Part shown: positions 20,643 to 28,000 of the stretch, piece after piece | How the letters are laid out: every line of letters begins with the position of its first letter | Position numbering within the stretch: the first letter of the stretch is position 1 | DNA from: Burkholderiaceae bacterium | Lineage (GTDB): Bacteria > Pseudomonadota > Gammaproteobacteria > Burkholderiales > Burkholderiaceae_E | Length of the DNA: 64,000 nt | Assembly: GCA_023954135.1 (NCBI GenBank) | Contig: JAMLIN010000004.1 | Coordinates: 1 to 64,000, forward strand | Direction of reading: 5' to 3' | Made by a program: the position numbers and the translations under genes | Notes under the pieces: model-generated | Seen by the model: the letters and a program-made list of their open reading frames with translations, nothing else | What the model was told of the DNA's origin: nothing | Databases searched by the model: none

Positions 20643-21839
20643 TCACGTCCGCAGGAAGAAGATCAGAAGGGCCAGTGTCGTCAGGCAAGCAAGGACGAAC
20701 GCGAGAGCGGAGAACGCCGGGATCGGCAAGGCCGTCGTGGCGACGATCGCCAACGCCGCGAGGGTCATTTGCAGGAAGCCGAGCAGGGCCGATGCGAACC
20801 CGGCACGATCGCCAAACGACGACAGCGTGAGGGCCGTGCCGATGGGATTCGCCATTCCCATTCCGAACAGGAAAACGAGCATGGGCAGGAGATAGCTCGC
20901 GAAACTGCGAAAGCCGGTGAAGGCCAGAATCGCCATGATCACGCAACCCATGCTCGCGATGACGAGACCATGGTGTGTAACCGATGCGAGGCCGATGCGT
21001 TCCGCGAGCCGCGGGGCGTACATTCCTGCGCCGAAGACGATGAATACGGTCCCCGCATAGAACAGGCTCAGACCGAGCGGGCTGAAGCCAAGGCCGTCGA
21101 CGAGGATCGCCGGCGTCACCGTGAAAACGGCGAACAGGCCGCCGATCACGAGTGACACGCTTGTCGCCGGCACGATGAACCGGCGGTCGCGCAGGAGCGC
21201 CTCATAGGTTCGCAGGATCGAGATCAAGTCGAGTCGGATGCGTTCGGAACGATGCGTCTCCCCGACGACGAACCAGTAGGCGAAGCCCAGCAGCAGCCCG
21301 AAGGCCGCGACGGCGGCGAAGGTCGAGCGCCAGCCGAAGGCATGGTCCAGGCCACTGCCGAGGAGCGGAGAAAAGCCGGGCGCTGCCGCCATCGCCACCA
21401 TGATGAAGGACAGCACGCGCGCCAGCTCGTTCCCGGAGAACAGGTCGCGCGCGATCGCCCGTGACAGGACAGAGGAGGCACAAACGCCGATCGCCTGGAC
21501 GATTCGACCGACGACGCTCGCTTCGAGCGTCGTCGCAAGGGCGCAAAGGATGCTGCCTGCAACGAAGACGACGAGCCCTCCCAGCACGATGGGGCGGCGA
21601 CCGTAGCGGTCCGAAAGCGGGCCGACGAAAAGCTGGCCGAGCGCGAAAGTGGCGAAGAACGAGCTCATCATCGCGCCGGTCGCCGCCGTCGGAACAGCGA
21701 ACGAAGCGGCGATGCCGGGCAACGAGGGAAGAAGGATGTTGGTCGCCAGCGTGCCGAGTGCGGCAAGCGATGCCAGGATCGCCAGGAGCGGTCCGAACGC
21801 CTCTTCCCTCAGGGATGCGTCGCTCTCCGCTGCGCTCAT
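20643..21839 (-). CDS. Bcr/CflA-type MFS transporter
   Basis: A 398-residue major-facilitator protein with 12 helices and the motif A loop GPLSDRYGRRPIVL, again of the Bcr/CflA drug-efflux group but only distantly similar to the protein at 18478. The start at 21839 overlaps the thioesterase stop in an ATGA junction; in-frame sequence further upstream belongs to the shadow of other genes. It is the last gene of the five-gene HxlR operon and may export the compound that its enzymes modify. Confidence 0.9.
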   Translation of the reverse strand: MSAAESDASLREEAFGPLLAILASLAALGTLATNILLPSLPGIAASFAVPTAATGAMMSSFFATFALGQLFVGPLSDRYGRRPIVLGGLVVFVAGSILCALATTLEASVVGRIVQAIGVCASSVLSRAIARDLFSGNELARVLSFIMVAMAAAPGFSPLLGSGLDHAFGWRSTFAAVAAFGLLLGFAYWFVVGETHRSERIRLDLISILRTYEALLRDRRFIVPATSVSLVIGGLFAVFTVTPAILVDGLGFSPLGLSLFYAGTVFIVFGAGMYAPRLAERIGLASVTHHGLVIASMGCVIMAILAFTGFRSFASYLLPMLVFLFGMGMANPIGTALTLSSFGDRAGFASALLGFLQMTLAALAIVATTALPIPAFSALAFVLACLTTLALLIFFLRT

Positions 21840-22306
21840 TTGGCGGTTCCGAAAGATTGCAGCGGCGCGGCAAAGACCATCAGGGTCGAGGTCGCGCTCG
21901 CGCAGAGCCGACCGGCGCCATCGTGGAGCGTCGCTTCGGCGAAGGCGACACGCTTGCCCAGCGAGACGACGCGGCCGACCGCGCGCACGGTGCCGCTCTT
22001 GTCCGTCAGGGCGCGGTGATAGGAGATCTTCAGCTCGAGCGTCGTGTGGCCGAGCCCGGGGCCAAGCTGTGTGTGGACGGCGATGCCGCAGGCGCTGTCG
22101 AGCAGCGTCGCGGCGTATCCGCCATGCACCGTGCCGAGCGGGTTGTAGACGCTCTGGTCGGGCGTCCCCGCGAAGGCTGCGTGCCCGCGCTCGACCTCGA
22201 CGAGCTCGAGCCCGAGCTTCTCGACCAATGGCGCTTTGCGATCGCTCGCCAGCATGGCGCGAATCTGCGCAAGGCCGTCGAGTTCTTTCGATTCGTGGCT
22301 GTCCAT
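21836..22306 (-). CDS. PaaI-family hotdog-fold thioesterase
   Basis: A 156-residue hotdog protein. The active-site region NPLGTVHGGYAATLLDSACG is diagnostic for the PaaI/YdiI group, which hydrolyse aromatic or acyl-CoA thioesters. Start 22306 (MDSHESKELDG) is chosen by family alignment and because it falls 5 bases after the SDR stop. The stop overlaps the MFS gene by four bases. It might release free acid from a CoA ester before export. Confidence 0.88.
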   Translation of the reverse strand: MDSHESKELDGLAQIRAMLASDRKAPLVEKLGLELVEVERGHAAFAGTPDQSVYNPLGTVHGGYAATLLDSACGIAVHTQLGPGLGHTTLELKISYHRALTDKSGTVRAVGRVVSLGKRVAFAEATLHDGAGRLCASATSTLMVFAAPLQSFGTAK

Positions 22307-22311
22307 GGCGC

Positions 22312-23007
22312 TCACCAGGGTTCGTGGAACGGGCGGATCTCGGCGAGGAACGACCATGCGTCGCGCGGCTGATGCGCGAGGTGGAACACCTCCGCCGCGA
22401 TCGATGTGGGGGAGATGAAAAAGTCGTCCTTCGCGTCGGGAATGCGCGCGCGCTGCCATGGCACATCGATGACCGCGTCTATGACGAGATAGGCGACATG
22501 CACGCCCTTCGGTCCCAGATCGCGCGCGAGGGATTCGGCGAGAATGCGCTGCGCTGCCTTGGTCGGCGCGAAGCCGGCGAAGCCCGCCTTGCCGCGTTGC
22601 GCCGACGTGTTTCCGGTGACGATGATCGCGCCCGCGCCGGCCGCGACCATCGCCGGCGCGGTCAGCCTGGCGAGATGGAACAGTGCCATCGTGTTGACGG
22701 CGAAGTTATGCTGCAAGATGTCCGGCGCGATCCTGTCGAACGTGCCGAAGGCGCCGCCGACGGCGTTGTGGATAACGACGTCTGGCGCTCCGATCCTGGC
22801 CACTGCCCGTTCGAGCGCCGCCGGATCGGTAACGTCGCAAGGAACGGCCATCGAGTCAGGAACTTCCTTTTCGAGCGCCGCGAGCCGTTTTGCGTCGCGC
22901 GCCAGCATCGCCACGCGATACCCGCCGTCCGCGAAGCGCCGTGCGACGGCGGCACCGGTGCCCGGGCCGACGCCCGTCACCAGCGCGATGGGCTTCTTCG
23001 TGCTCAT
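22312..23007 (-). CDS. SDR-family protein with Phe in place of the catalytic Tyr
   Basis: A 231-residue SDR-fold protein with the cofactor motif VTGVGPGTGAAVARRF near residue 9 and NAVGGAFG in place of the usual NAG motif. The active-site segment reads FAPTK, so the general-acid tyrosine of YxxxK is phenylalanine while the lysine is kept. Related SDRs with FxxxK exist, so it may be catalytic with another acid or may be a binding subunit. It shares an ATGA overlap with the isomerase gene upstream and lies 5 bases before the thioesterase gene. Confidence 0.85.
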   Translation of the reverse strand: MSTKKPIALVTGVGPGTGAAVARRFADGGYRVAMLARDAKRLAALEKEVPDSMAVPCDVTDPAALERAVARIGAPDVVIHNAVGGAFGTFDRIAPDILQHNFAVNTMALFHLARLTAPAMVAAGAGAIIVTGNTSAQRGKAGFAGFAPTKAAQRILAESLARDLGPKGVHVAYLVIDAVIDVPWQRARIPDAKDDFFISPTSIAAEVFHLAHQPRDAWSFLAEIRPFHEPW

Positions 23008-23597
23008 GCTGCGTTCTCCAGTTGCGCGAGGTGCTCGCGTACGAAATCGAGACGATCGTTGCCGAAGAACATCGCGTCGCCGACGAAGATCGTGGGCGAA
23101 CCGAACACGCCGCGCTCCGCCGCTTCGGCTGTGTTGGCATCGAGTTGTACGACGATCTCTGGCGCGTCGATCCGTTCGGCGATCGGCGCGGGATCGATTC
23201 CGGCAGCGGCGATCACGGCGAGAATGTCGTCTTTCGATGCGAGAGGTTTCGCTTCGCTCCAGCCGGCACGATAGAGCGCCATCGTGATCGCTACGGCATC
23301 GGTGGGTGTGTTCGCCGCCAGCACCGCGCGCGAACAGGCGTCGCCGTCGTTCTCGCGCATGTTCGAGGGATTGAGCGGGATACCGTAGCGCTGCGACCAG
23401 CGCGCGATGTCCTTGCGTGCGTAGCGACCTTTCGCGGCGCAGGTGATCGTCGTCGGCGTGTTGCCGACTACCTCCATGACCTTGAGGATCTGCATCGGCC
23501 GCAGGACGATGTCGGCTTCCATTTCGCGCAACTGCGTGAAGGCCAGATAGCTGTAGGGGCTGCGGAAGTCGTAGAAGAGCTCCATTCGCTGCTTCAT
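23004..23597 (-). CDS. DsbA-like 2-hydroxychromene-2-carboxylate isomerase family protein
   Basis: A 197-residue thioredoxin-fold protein of the HCCA isomerase / kappa-GST group. The N-terminal motif FYDFRSPYSYLA has serine where DsbA has CxxC, as in glutathione-dependent isomerases. FGSPTIFVGDAMFFGNDRLDF near the C-terminus is the family cis-proline and substrate region. It overlaps both neighbours by four bases (ATGA), so it is part of one translationally coupled operon. Cis-trans isomerisation or glutathione transfer on an aromatic or dicarbonyl compound is the likely chemistry. Confidence 0.86.
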   Translation of the reverse strand: MKQRMELFYDFRSPYSYLAFTQLREMEADIVLRPMQILKVMEVVGNTPTTITCAAKGRYARKDIARWSQRYGIPLNPSNMRENDGDACSRAVLAANTPTDAVAITMALYRAGWSEAKPLASKDDILAVIAAAGIDPAPIAERIDAPEIVVQLDANTAEAAERGVFGSPTIFVGDAMFFGNDRLDFVREHLAQLENAA

Positions 23598-24097
23598 TTG
23601 CCATTTCCCTTGCCGAGATCGTCGAGAAGCCTGCGGATGGTGTCGTCTGCACCAGGGCCCGCGCGGAACTGGATGCGCTCGCGTGGCACGGCGATGCCCG
23701 TCTGCGCATCGACAAGTGCCAGAACGAGCTTTCGTCCGGTCGCGCGATCGACCGTCTCCACGGTCGGCGCGCCGAACCCTGTGGCATCCCACCGATCTCC
23801 CCATTCGCGCAGGGCAACATTGACCTTCCACAAGTCGCGGCCCTTGGGGGTCAGGCGATATTCATCGCGCGGCGGTCGATCCTGATAGCGCACCCGCTCG
23901 GCGATGCCGTTTTCCGTCAGATGCTTCAGCCGTGCCGCCAGCGTTGCATCCGGGATGCCGAGGCTTTCGCGAAACTCATCGTAGCGGCGCAACCCGAGCG
24001 CAAGGTCGCGGATGAGCAGGAACACCCAGCGGTCCCCGATCAGCTCCAGCGCGCCTGCGATCGAGCACCGCATGCCTGCGAAGGATTTCGGCTTCAT
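23594..24097 (-). CDS. HxlR-family transcriptional regulator
   Basis: A 167-residue winged-helix protein. CSIAGALELIGDRWVFLLIRDL, split here as CSIAGALELIGD and RWVFLLIRDL, is the HxlR signature; the recognition region FRESLGIPDATLAARLKHL and wing DEYRLTPKG follow. The start at 24097 gives the normal short N-terminus with its signature cysteine. A perfect 17-bp palindrome lies over its promoter, so it probably autoregulates and controls the four downstream genes. HxlR proteins often sense aldehydes, quinones or disulfide stress. Confidence 0.9.
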   Translation of the reverse strand: MKPKSFAGMRCSIAGALELIGDRWVFLLIRDLALGLRRYDEFRESLGIPDATLAARLKHLTENGIAERVRYQDRPPRDEYRLTPKGRDLWKVNVALREWGDRWDATGFGAPTVETVDRATGRKLVLALVDAQTGIAVPRERIQFRAGPGADDTIRRLLDDLGKGNGK

Positions 24098-24114
24098 GCT
24101 TGCCTTGCCAATTA

Positions 24115-24131
24115 ACTTCAATAATTGAAGT
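24115..24131. promoter_or_regulatory. HxlR operator, 17-bp perfect palindrome
   Basis: ACTTCAA-TAA-TTGAAGT is perfectly symmetric and overlaps the -10 element of the promoter at 24129-24156. Its position 18 bases upstream of the HxlR-type gene fits negative autoregulation. Confidence 0.75.
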
Positions 24132-24156
24132 ATATAGGCGCCGATGCGGGTGTCAA
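24129..24156 (-). promoter_or_regulatory. Strong sigma-70 promoter of the HxlR operon
   Basis: On the minus strand TTGACA (24156-24151), a 16-base spacer and TATACT (24134-24129) match consensus at 6/6 and 5/6. It drives leftward transcription of the five-gene operon ending at 20643, and its -10 is covered by the palindrome. Confidence 0.75.
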
Positions 24157-24397
24157 GGGAATGATCGGTCGTTCGTGATCGCGCGGCTCTTGCGGGACGG
24201 CGCTTCAGCCCGAGCGGCCGCCCCATCCTTTCCGCTGCTCTCGAGCGCGGCAAGGACCACGCCGCGTGTCTAGCGCAAGCAGCCCGGCGAGATCGATCCG
24301 GCCGAGCAGGCAAGGACGGGGAGCAGCCAAGAAGTCCGACGCCCGCCCGTGCGGACGCCGGGCTTTCATGGCATGCCCCCGACTCGAGGTGTCGTCA

Positions 24398-24625
24398 TCA
24401 CTCATTCGACGATTCATCGCAGATTCTCGCCAGAACGGGATCCAGCGGATCGCCCACACGGTGCACTGGCAGGTCTGTCCTCGGGTTGTCTTTCCACCAG
24501 TCCGGTTCATCTTCGAACACCACGAACTGCGGAAACGCCTGACGAACCGCTTGAGCGGATACTGCCTCCATTCGATACCAGATCCCGCCCATTCCGTAGT
24601 CATGGCAGGCGAGATACTCATTCAT
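24398..24625 (-). CDS. Small conserved protein of unknown function
   Basis: A 75-residue soluble protein beginning MNEYLACHDYGMGGIWYRME. It contains a pattern I associate with small uncharacterised bacterial proteins: an aromatic-rich DYGMGGIW motif, a short helix (AQAVRQAFPQF) and a DEPDWW segment. The start at 24625 is preferred over 24655 because the conserved-looking part begins there. It lies just downstream of decayed toxin debris and convergent to nothing obvious. I cannot assign a function. Confidence 0.62.
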   Translation of the reverse strand: MNEYLACHDYGMGGIWYRMEAVSAQAVRQAFPQFVVFEDEPDWWKDNPRTDLPVHRVGDPLDPVLARICDESSNE

Positions 24626-24694
24626 GATGTAACGATGGCCGATCGAGTCGAGCAAGGAGCAAGCCGCAACTACGACTCCGCCCCGCCCGATGCA

Positions 24695-24768
24695 TCACGA
24701 CGCCTGGAACGGGTTCACCACGCGCACGCCGTCTACTGATCGGTGTCGACGAAGACTTCAATGCTCAT
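24695..24768 (-). pseudogene. Remnant of a PIN-domain (VapC-like) toxin
   Basis: Directly overlapping the antitoxin stop by 11 bases is an ATG (24768) reading MSIEVFVDTDQ and then a stop. This is the canonical first strand and first acidic residue of PIN toxins (xFVDTN). In another frame, the sequence immediately after reads DGVRVVNPFQAS and a stop (24695-24697), which is the usual C-terminus of PIN toxins. The 100 or so codons between, with all other catalytic residues, are missing. This looks like an internal deletion that fused the two ends out of frame. Confidence 0.7.
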
Positions 24769-24988
24769 GGGCCTGCTCGCGATCGAGCGGCCCCTCCTGC
24801 ACCGGCACGGGCCGCTGCATGGCCTGCCGCGCTCGCCGTCGGGCGGGTTCGAAGCCATCCAGTTCCGCAACGGCACGGGTCACGAGATCTCCGACCCATG
24901 CGGAAACCGACATCTGCTGATCGAGCGCCAGGTGCCTGATCCGGCCCAGGGTCTTTTCATCGAGGCGCAGGGTGATGTTGCTCGTCAT
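24758..24988 (-). CDS. Ribbon-helix-helix antitoxin (VapB-like), orphaned
   Basis: A 76-residue protein with an N-terminal ribbon-helix-helix fold (MTSNITLRLDEKTLGRIRHL, then MSVSAWVGDLVTRAV) and a toxin-binding tail ending PLDREQAHEH. That tail resembles the PLxREExHER ending of VapB proteins. The start at 24988 opens the RHH strand; the frame to 25012 adds eight unlikely residues. Its partner toxin is reduced to a 74-base remnant, so the antitoxin persists without a target here, perhaps as a repressor or against a toxin elsewhere. Confidence 0.75.
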   Translation of the reverse strand: MTSNITLRLDEKTLGRIRHLALDQQMSVSAWVGDLVTRAVAELDGFEPARRRARQAMQRPVPVQEGPLDREQAHEH

Positions 24989-25013
24989 GGCGACTGATTC
25001 CGTATTCTGCAAA

Positions 25014-25022
25014 CACTAAGTG
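25014..25022. promoter_or_regulatory. Short palindrome upstream of the antitoxin gene
   Basis: CACTAAGTG (CACT-A-AGTG) lies 26 bases upstream of the antitoxin start, and AAGTGCA occurs twice close by (25018-25024 and 25034-25040). Such repeated short sites are usual for ribbon-helix-helix repressors. Weak evidence by itself. Confidence 0.35.
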
Positions 25023-25056
25023 CAGCACATGAAAAGTGCAATTCCACTTCACCGAA

Positions 25057-26010
25057 CTAGCGGCTGACCGCCGCGGATGGCGCGAGACATTCCCGGAACG
25101 ACGCCGCCAGGTTCTCGATGAGCCGGGGATAGAGCCCGGGGCCGGGCGCGAGGCCGGCGCCGAGCGGGTCGAGGCGACCTATCTTCGCATCGCTGCCCTC
25201 GACGACGGCCTGCGCGATCGTCGTCGAGAACTGCGGCTCGACGAAGACGCAGGCGATGCCGTCGGCGGCGATACGCGTGCGCAGCCGGCGGATCCGCTCG
25301 GCCCCGGGCGAAACCTCCGCGTTCACGGTAAGCACGCCGGCCTGCGCAAGCCCGTAGCGCTTCTCGAAGTACTGGTAGCCATCGTGGAAAACGACGAAGG
25401 GGCGTCCGGCAAGCGGAGCCATCCGCCTGGCGATCTCCTCGTCGAGCGCGGCGAGCCGCTCGCGAAGCGCCAGCGCGTTGCGTCGGTAGGCTTCAGCGTT
25501 GTCCGGGTCGATGCCGGCCAGCGCCTCGCCGATGCGCTCGGCCATCCGCTGCGCATTGGCGGGGTCGAGCCAGAGATGCATGTCGATGTCGGCGCCGGCC
25601 GCGCCATGCCGGTGTCCGTGCCCGTGGGAATGACCGTGGCCATCCTCGTCGCGCAGCGGCAGCAGCCGCAAGCCCTCGGTATCGGCGAGTCTCAGAACGC
25701 CGCTCGCGCGGGCGAGGCTCGCGATCGGCCGCTCGAGAAAGTTCTCGAGCCCGGGCCCGACCCAGACCACCAGGCCGGCCGCCTCGATCGCCCGGGCGTC
25801 CGAGGGCCGCAGGGCATGGGAGTGCGGCGAGCTGCCGCCGGGCACGAGCAGGCGGGGCTCGCCGACGCCCGCCATCACCGCGGCGACCAGCGAATGCACC
25901 GGTGCGATGGAAGCGACCACCGTCGGGGCCGCTGCCGCCGCCGGACCGAAGGAGAACGCGACAGCGGCAAGGACGGCAGGCAGGCCTCGGGCCCAGCGAG
26001 TGATCGGCAT
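25057..26010 (-). CDS. znuA: Zinc ABC transporter, periplasmic zinc-binding protein ZnuA
   Basis: A 317-residue cluster A-I binding protein with a signal peptide of about 27 residues (ending AAAA). Metal-ligand histidines lie in PVHSLVAAVMAG and SSPHSHALRPSD, and the acidic and His-rich loop GHGHSHGHGHRHG (about residues 124-136) is the ZnuA hallmark. DMHLWLDPANA and VFHDGYQYF complete the site. It faces znuC across 58 bases containing an AT-rich palindrome, so both transcripts probably respond to Zur. Confidence 0.94.
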   Translation of the reverse strand: MPITRWARGLPAVLAAVAFSFGPAAAAAPTVVASIAPVHSLVAAVMAGVGEPRLLVPGGSSPHSHALRPSDARAIEAAGLVVWVGPGLENFLERPIASLARASGVLRLADTEGLRLLPLRDEDGHGHSHGHGHRHGAAGADIDMHLWLDPANAQRMAERIGEALAGIDPDNAEAYRRNALALRERLAALDEEIARRMAPLAGRPFVVFHDGYQYFEKRYGLAQAGVLTVNAEVSPGAERIRRLRTRIAADGIACVFVEPQFSTTIAQAVVEGSDAKIGRLDPLGAGLAPGPGLYPRLIENLAASFRECLAPSAAVSR

Positions 26011-26029
26011 CGGTGATGATCGGCAAAGA

Positions 26030-26047
26030 ACGTTAATATATTACATT
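26030..26047. promoter_or_regulatory. Zur-like AT-rich operator between znuA and znuCB
   Basis: An AT-rich island in otherwise GC-rich DNA holds the perfect 10-base palindrome TAATATATTA (26034-26043), with flanking AA-CGT and CATT giving a partial match to proteobacterial Zur boxes. It lies midway between the divergent zinc genes, 19 and 21 bases from the two starts. Regulation by Zur is inferred from gene content. Confidence 0.6.
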
Positions 26048-26068
26048 CGCACTCCCACCCCGACCTCC

Positions 26069-26899
26069 GTGAACCTTCCTTCCCCGAGCCGGTCCGCCGA
26101 TACCCTGGTCGCCCTCTCCGGGGTCGGCATCGTCCGCGCCGGGCGCTGGCTCGTGCGCAACGTCGATCTCGAGGTCCGCCGCGGCGAGATCGTGACCCTG
26201 ATCGGGCCCAACGGATCGGGCAAGTCGACCGTCGCCAAGGCGGCGATCGGCGTGCACCCGCCGGACGAGGGCCGGGTGATGCGCAGCGATTCGCTGCGCA
26301 TCGGCTATGTGCCGCAGCGCATGAGCATCGCCCCCACCCTGCCGCTGACGGTCGAGCGCCTGCTCGCCCTGACCGGTCCCCTGCCGGCGGCGGAGCGCCG
26401 CGCCGCCCTCGAGCTGGTCGGCATACCCCAGCTCGCGCGGGCCGAGGTCCAGCGGCTGTCCGGCGGCGAATTCCAGCGGGCGCTGCTCGCCCGCGCGATC
26501 GCCCGGCGCCCCGACCTGCTGGTGCTCGACGAGCCCCTGCAGGGCGTCGACTTCAGCGGCGAGGTCGCGCTCTACGAGCTGATCGTGCGCATCCGCGACG
26601 AGACCGGCTGCGGCATCCTGCTGATCTCGCACGACCTGCACGTCGTCATGGCGCAGACCGATACCGTCGTCTGCCTCAACGGCCATGTCTGCTGTCGCGG
26701 CACTCCCCAGAGCGTCAGCCGCAGCCCCGAATACCTCGCCCTGTTCGGTTCGCGCGCCGCACGCACGCTGGCCATCTATTCCCACCATCACGATCACACC
26801 CACCTTGCCGACGGCCGGGTCCGGCACGCCGACGGCACGATCACCGAGGGCGACGAGCATCACCACGATCACCACCACGGCCACGACGATGCTCGATGA
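26069..26899 (+). CDS. znuC: Zinc ABC transporter ATPase ZnuC with His-rich tail
   Basis: A 276-residue ATP-binding subunit: Walker A GPNGSGKST, signature LSGGEFQRALLARAI, Walker B LLVLDEPLQGVD, switch HDLHVVM. The GTG at 26069 is chosen since it opens just before the domain; no ATG lies near, and no strong ribosome site is seen, so initiation may be leader-poor. The C-terminal 35 residues hold two histidine clusters (YSHHHDHTH and EHHHDHHHGHDD), longer than the short His tail of E. coli ZnuC, and may bind zinc as a sensor or buffer. It overlaps znuB by 11 bases. Confidence 0.93.
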   Translation: MNLPSPSRSADTLVALSGVGIVRAGRWLVRNVDLEVRRGEIVTLIGPNGSGKSTVAKAAIGVHPPDEGRVMRSDSLRIGYVPQRMSIAPTLPLTVERLLALTGPLPAAERRAALELVGIPQLARAEVQRLSGGEFQRALLARAIARRPDLLVLDEPLQGVDFSGEVALYELIVRIRDETGCGILLISHDLHVVMAQTDTVVCLNGHVCCRGTPQSVSRSPEYLALFGSRAARTLAIYSHHHDHTHLADGRVRHADGTITEGDEHHHDHHHGHDDAR

Positions 26900-27686
26900 C
26901 TTCTTCGCCCGGGCGATGATCGCCGGCATCGGCATCGCGATCGCGGCGGCGCCGCTCGGCTGCTTCGTCGTCTGGCGCCGCATGGCCTATTTCGGCGACA
27001 CCATGGCGCACTCGGCGCTGCTGGGCATCGCGCTGTCGCTCGTCTTCGGCGCCAACCCGATGCTCGGGGTGTTCGTCGTGGCGGCGCTCGTCTCGGCCGC
27101 CCTGCTGCTGCTCGCGCGGCGCGCAAGCCTCTCGACCGATGCGCTGCTCGGCATCCTGTCGCATTCGACGCTGGCCGCCGGCCTCGTCATGGTCGCGCTC
27201 ATGACCTCGATCCGGGTCGACCTCCTCGGCCTGCTGTTCGGCGACATCCTCGCTGTCAGCCGGCTCGACATCGCCCTGGTCTACGGCGGCGGCGCGGTCG
27301 TGCTCGCCGCGATCGCCGCCCTCTGGCGGGCGCTGCTCGCCGACACCGTCAGCACCGAGCTGGCGCAGGCCGAAGGCCTGCAACCCGAGCGCACGCGCTT
27401 CGCCTTCATGCTGCTGATGGCGCTGGTGATCGCGATCGCGATGAAGATCGTCGGGATCCTGCTGATCACCTCCCTGCTGATCATCCCCGCAGCGACCGCG
27501 CGACGCTTCGCCTCCAGCCCCGAGCAGATGGTGGTGATCGCCGCCTGCGCCGGCATCGCGGCGGTCGTCGGCGGCCTGTTCGGCTCGCTGCGGTGGGACA
27601 CCCCGTCCGGCCCCTCCATCGTGGTCGCGGCCCTCGCGATCTTCCTCGCCAGCCTGCTCGTCCCCCGCCTGCACCGTACCGCCTGA
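26889..27686 (+). CDS. znuB: Zinc ABC transporter permease ZnuB
   Basis: A 265-residue ABC-3 family permease with about eight helices. Family landmarks are WRRMAYFGDTMAHSALLGIA near residue 30, LGILSHSTLAAG, and KIVGILLITSLLIIPAATAR in the second half. The ATG at 26889 lies within the end of znuC. It forms the inner-membrane zinc channel with ZnuC and ZnuA. Confidence 0.94.
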   Translation: MLDDFFARAMIAGIGIAIAAAPLGCFVVWRRMAYFGDTMAHSALLGIALSLVFGANPMLGVFVVAALVSAALLLLARRASLSTDALLGILSHSTLAAGLVMVALMTSIRVDLLGLLFGDILAVSRLDIALVYGGGAVVLAAIAALWRALLADTVSTELAQAEGLQPERTRFAFMLLMALVIAIAMKIVGILLITSLLIIPAATARRFASSPEQMVVIAACAGIAAVVGGLFGSLRWDTPSGPSIVVAALAIFLASLLVPRLHRTA

Positions 27687-27771
27687 CCGGCCGGGTATGC
27701 GGCTTGCAGCGTCGGGTACGAGGCCCGATGCCGCCACCCGGCGGCGCATGGGCGTGACACGAGGAAAGTCC

Positions 27772-27999
27772 ATGAACACGACCACCAGACGAAGCCTTGG
27801 CGCACTGGCCCTGGTCGCCACGATGGCGCTCGGCGCCTGCTCCAACATGACGCCACGCGAACGGGATACCGCGGTGGGCGCGGCGGTCGGCGGCGCAGCC
27901 GGCGCCGTCGTCGGCGATGGTGTGCTCAGCACCATCGGCGGCGCCGCGGTCGGCGGCGTGATCGGCAACCAGGTCGGCAAGCATCGCCACGAGAAGTAG
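27772..27999 (+). CDS. Glycine-zipper lipoprotein, OsmB-like
   Basis: A 75-residue lipoprotein with signal peptide and lipobox LGAC (lipidated Cys23), followed by two glycine-zipper stretches (AVGAAVGGAAGAVVGD and IGGAAVGGVIGNQVG) and a basic His-containing end. The start at 27772 has GAGGAAAG upstream and opens the signal peptide. OsmB-like proteins sit in the outer membrane and are usually stress-induced; the exact role is not known. Confidence 0.85.
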   Translation: MNTTTRRSLGALALVATMALGACSNMTPRERDTAVGAAVGGAAGAVVGDGVLSTIGGAAVGGVIGNQVGKHRHEK

Positions 28000-28000
28000 C

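Noticed and set aside
26784-26895. Repeated CAC/CAT-rich sequence as a possible repeat array
   Set aside because: The repetition is histidine codons in the ZnuC tail. There is no constant repeat with unique spacers, so it is not a CRISPR.
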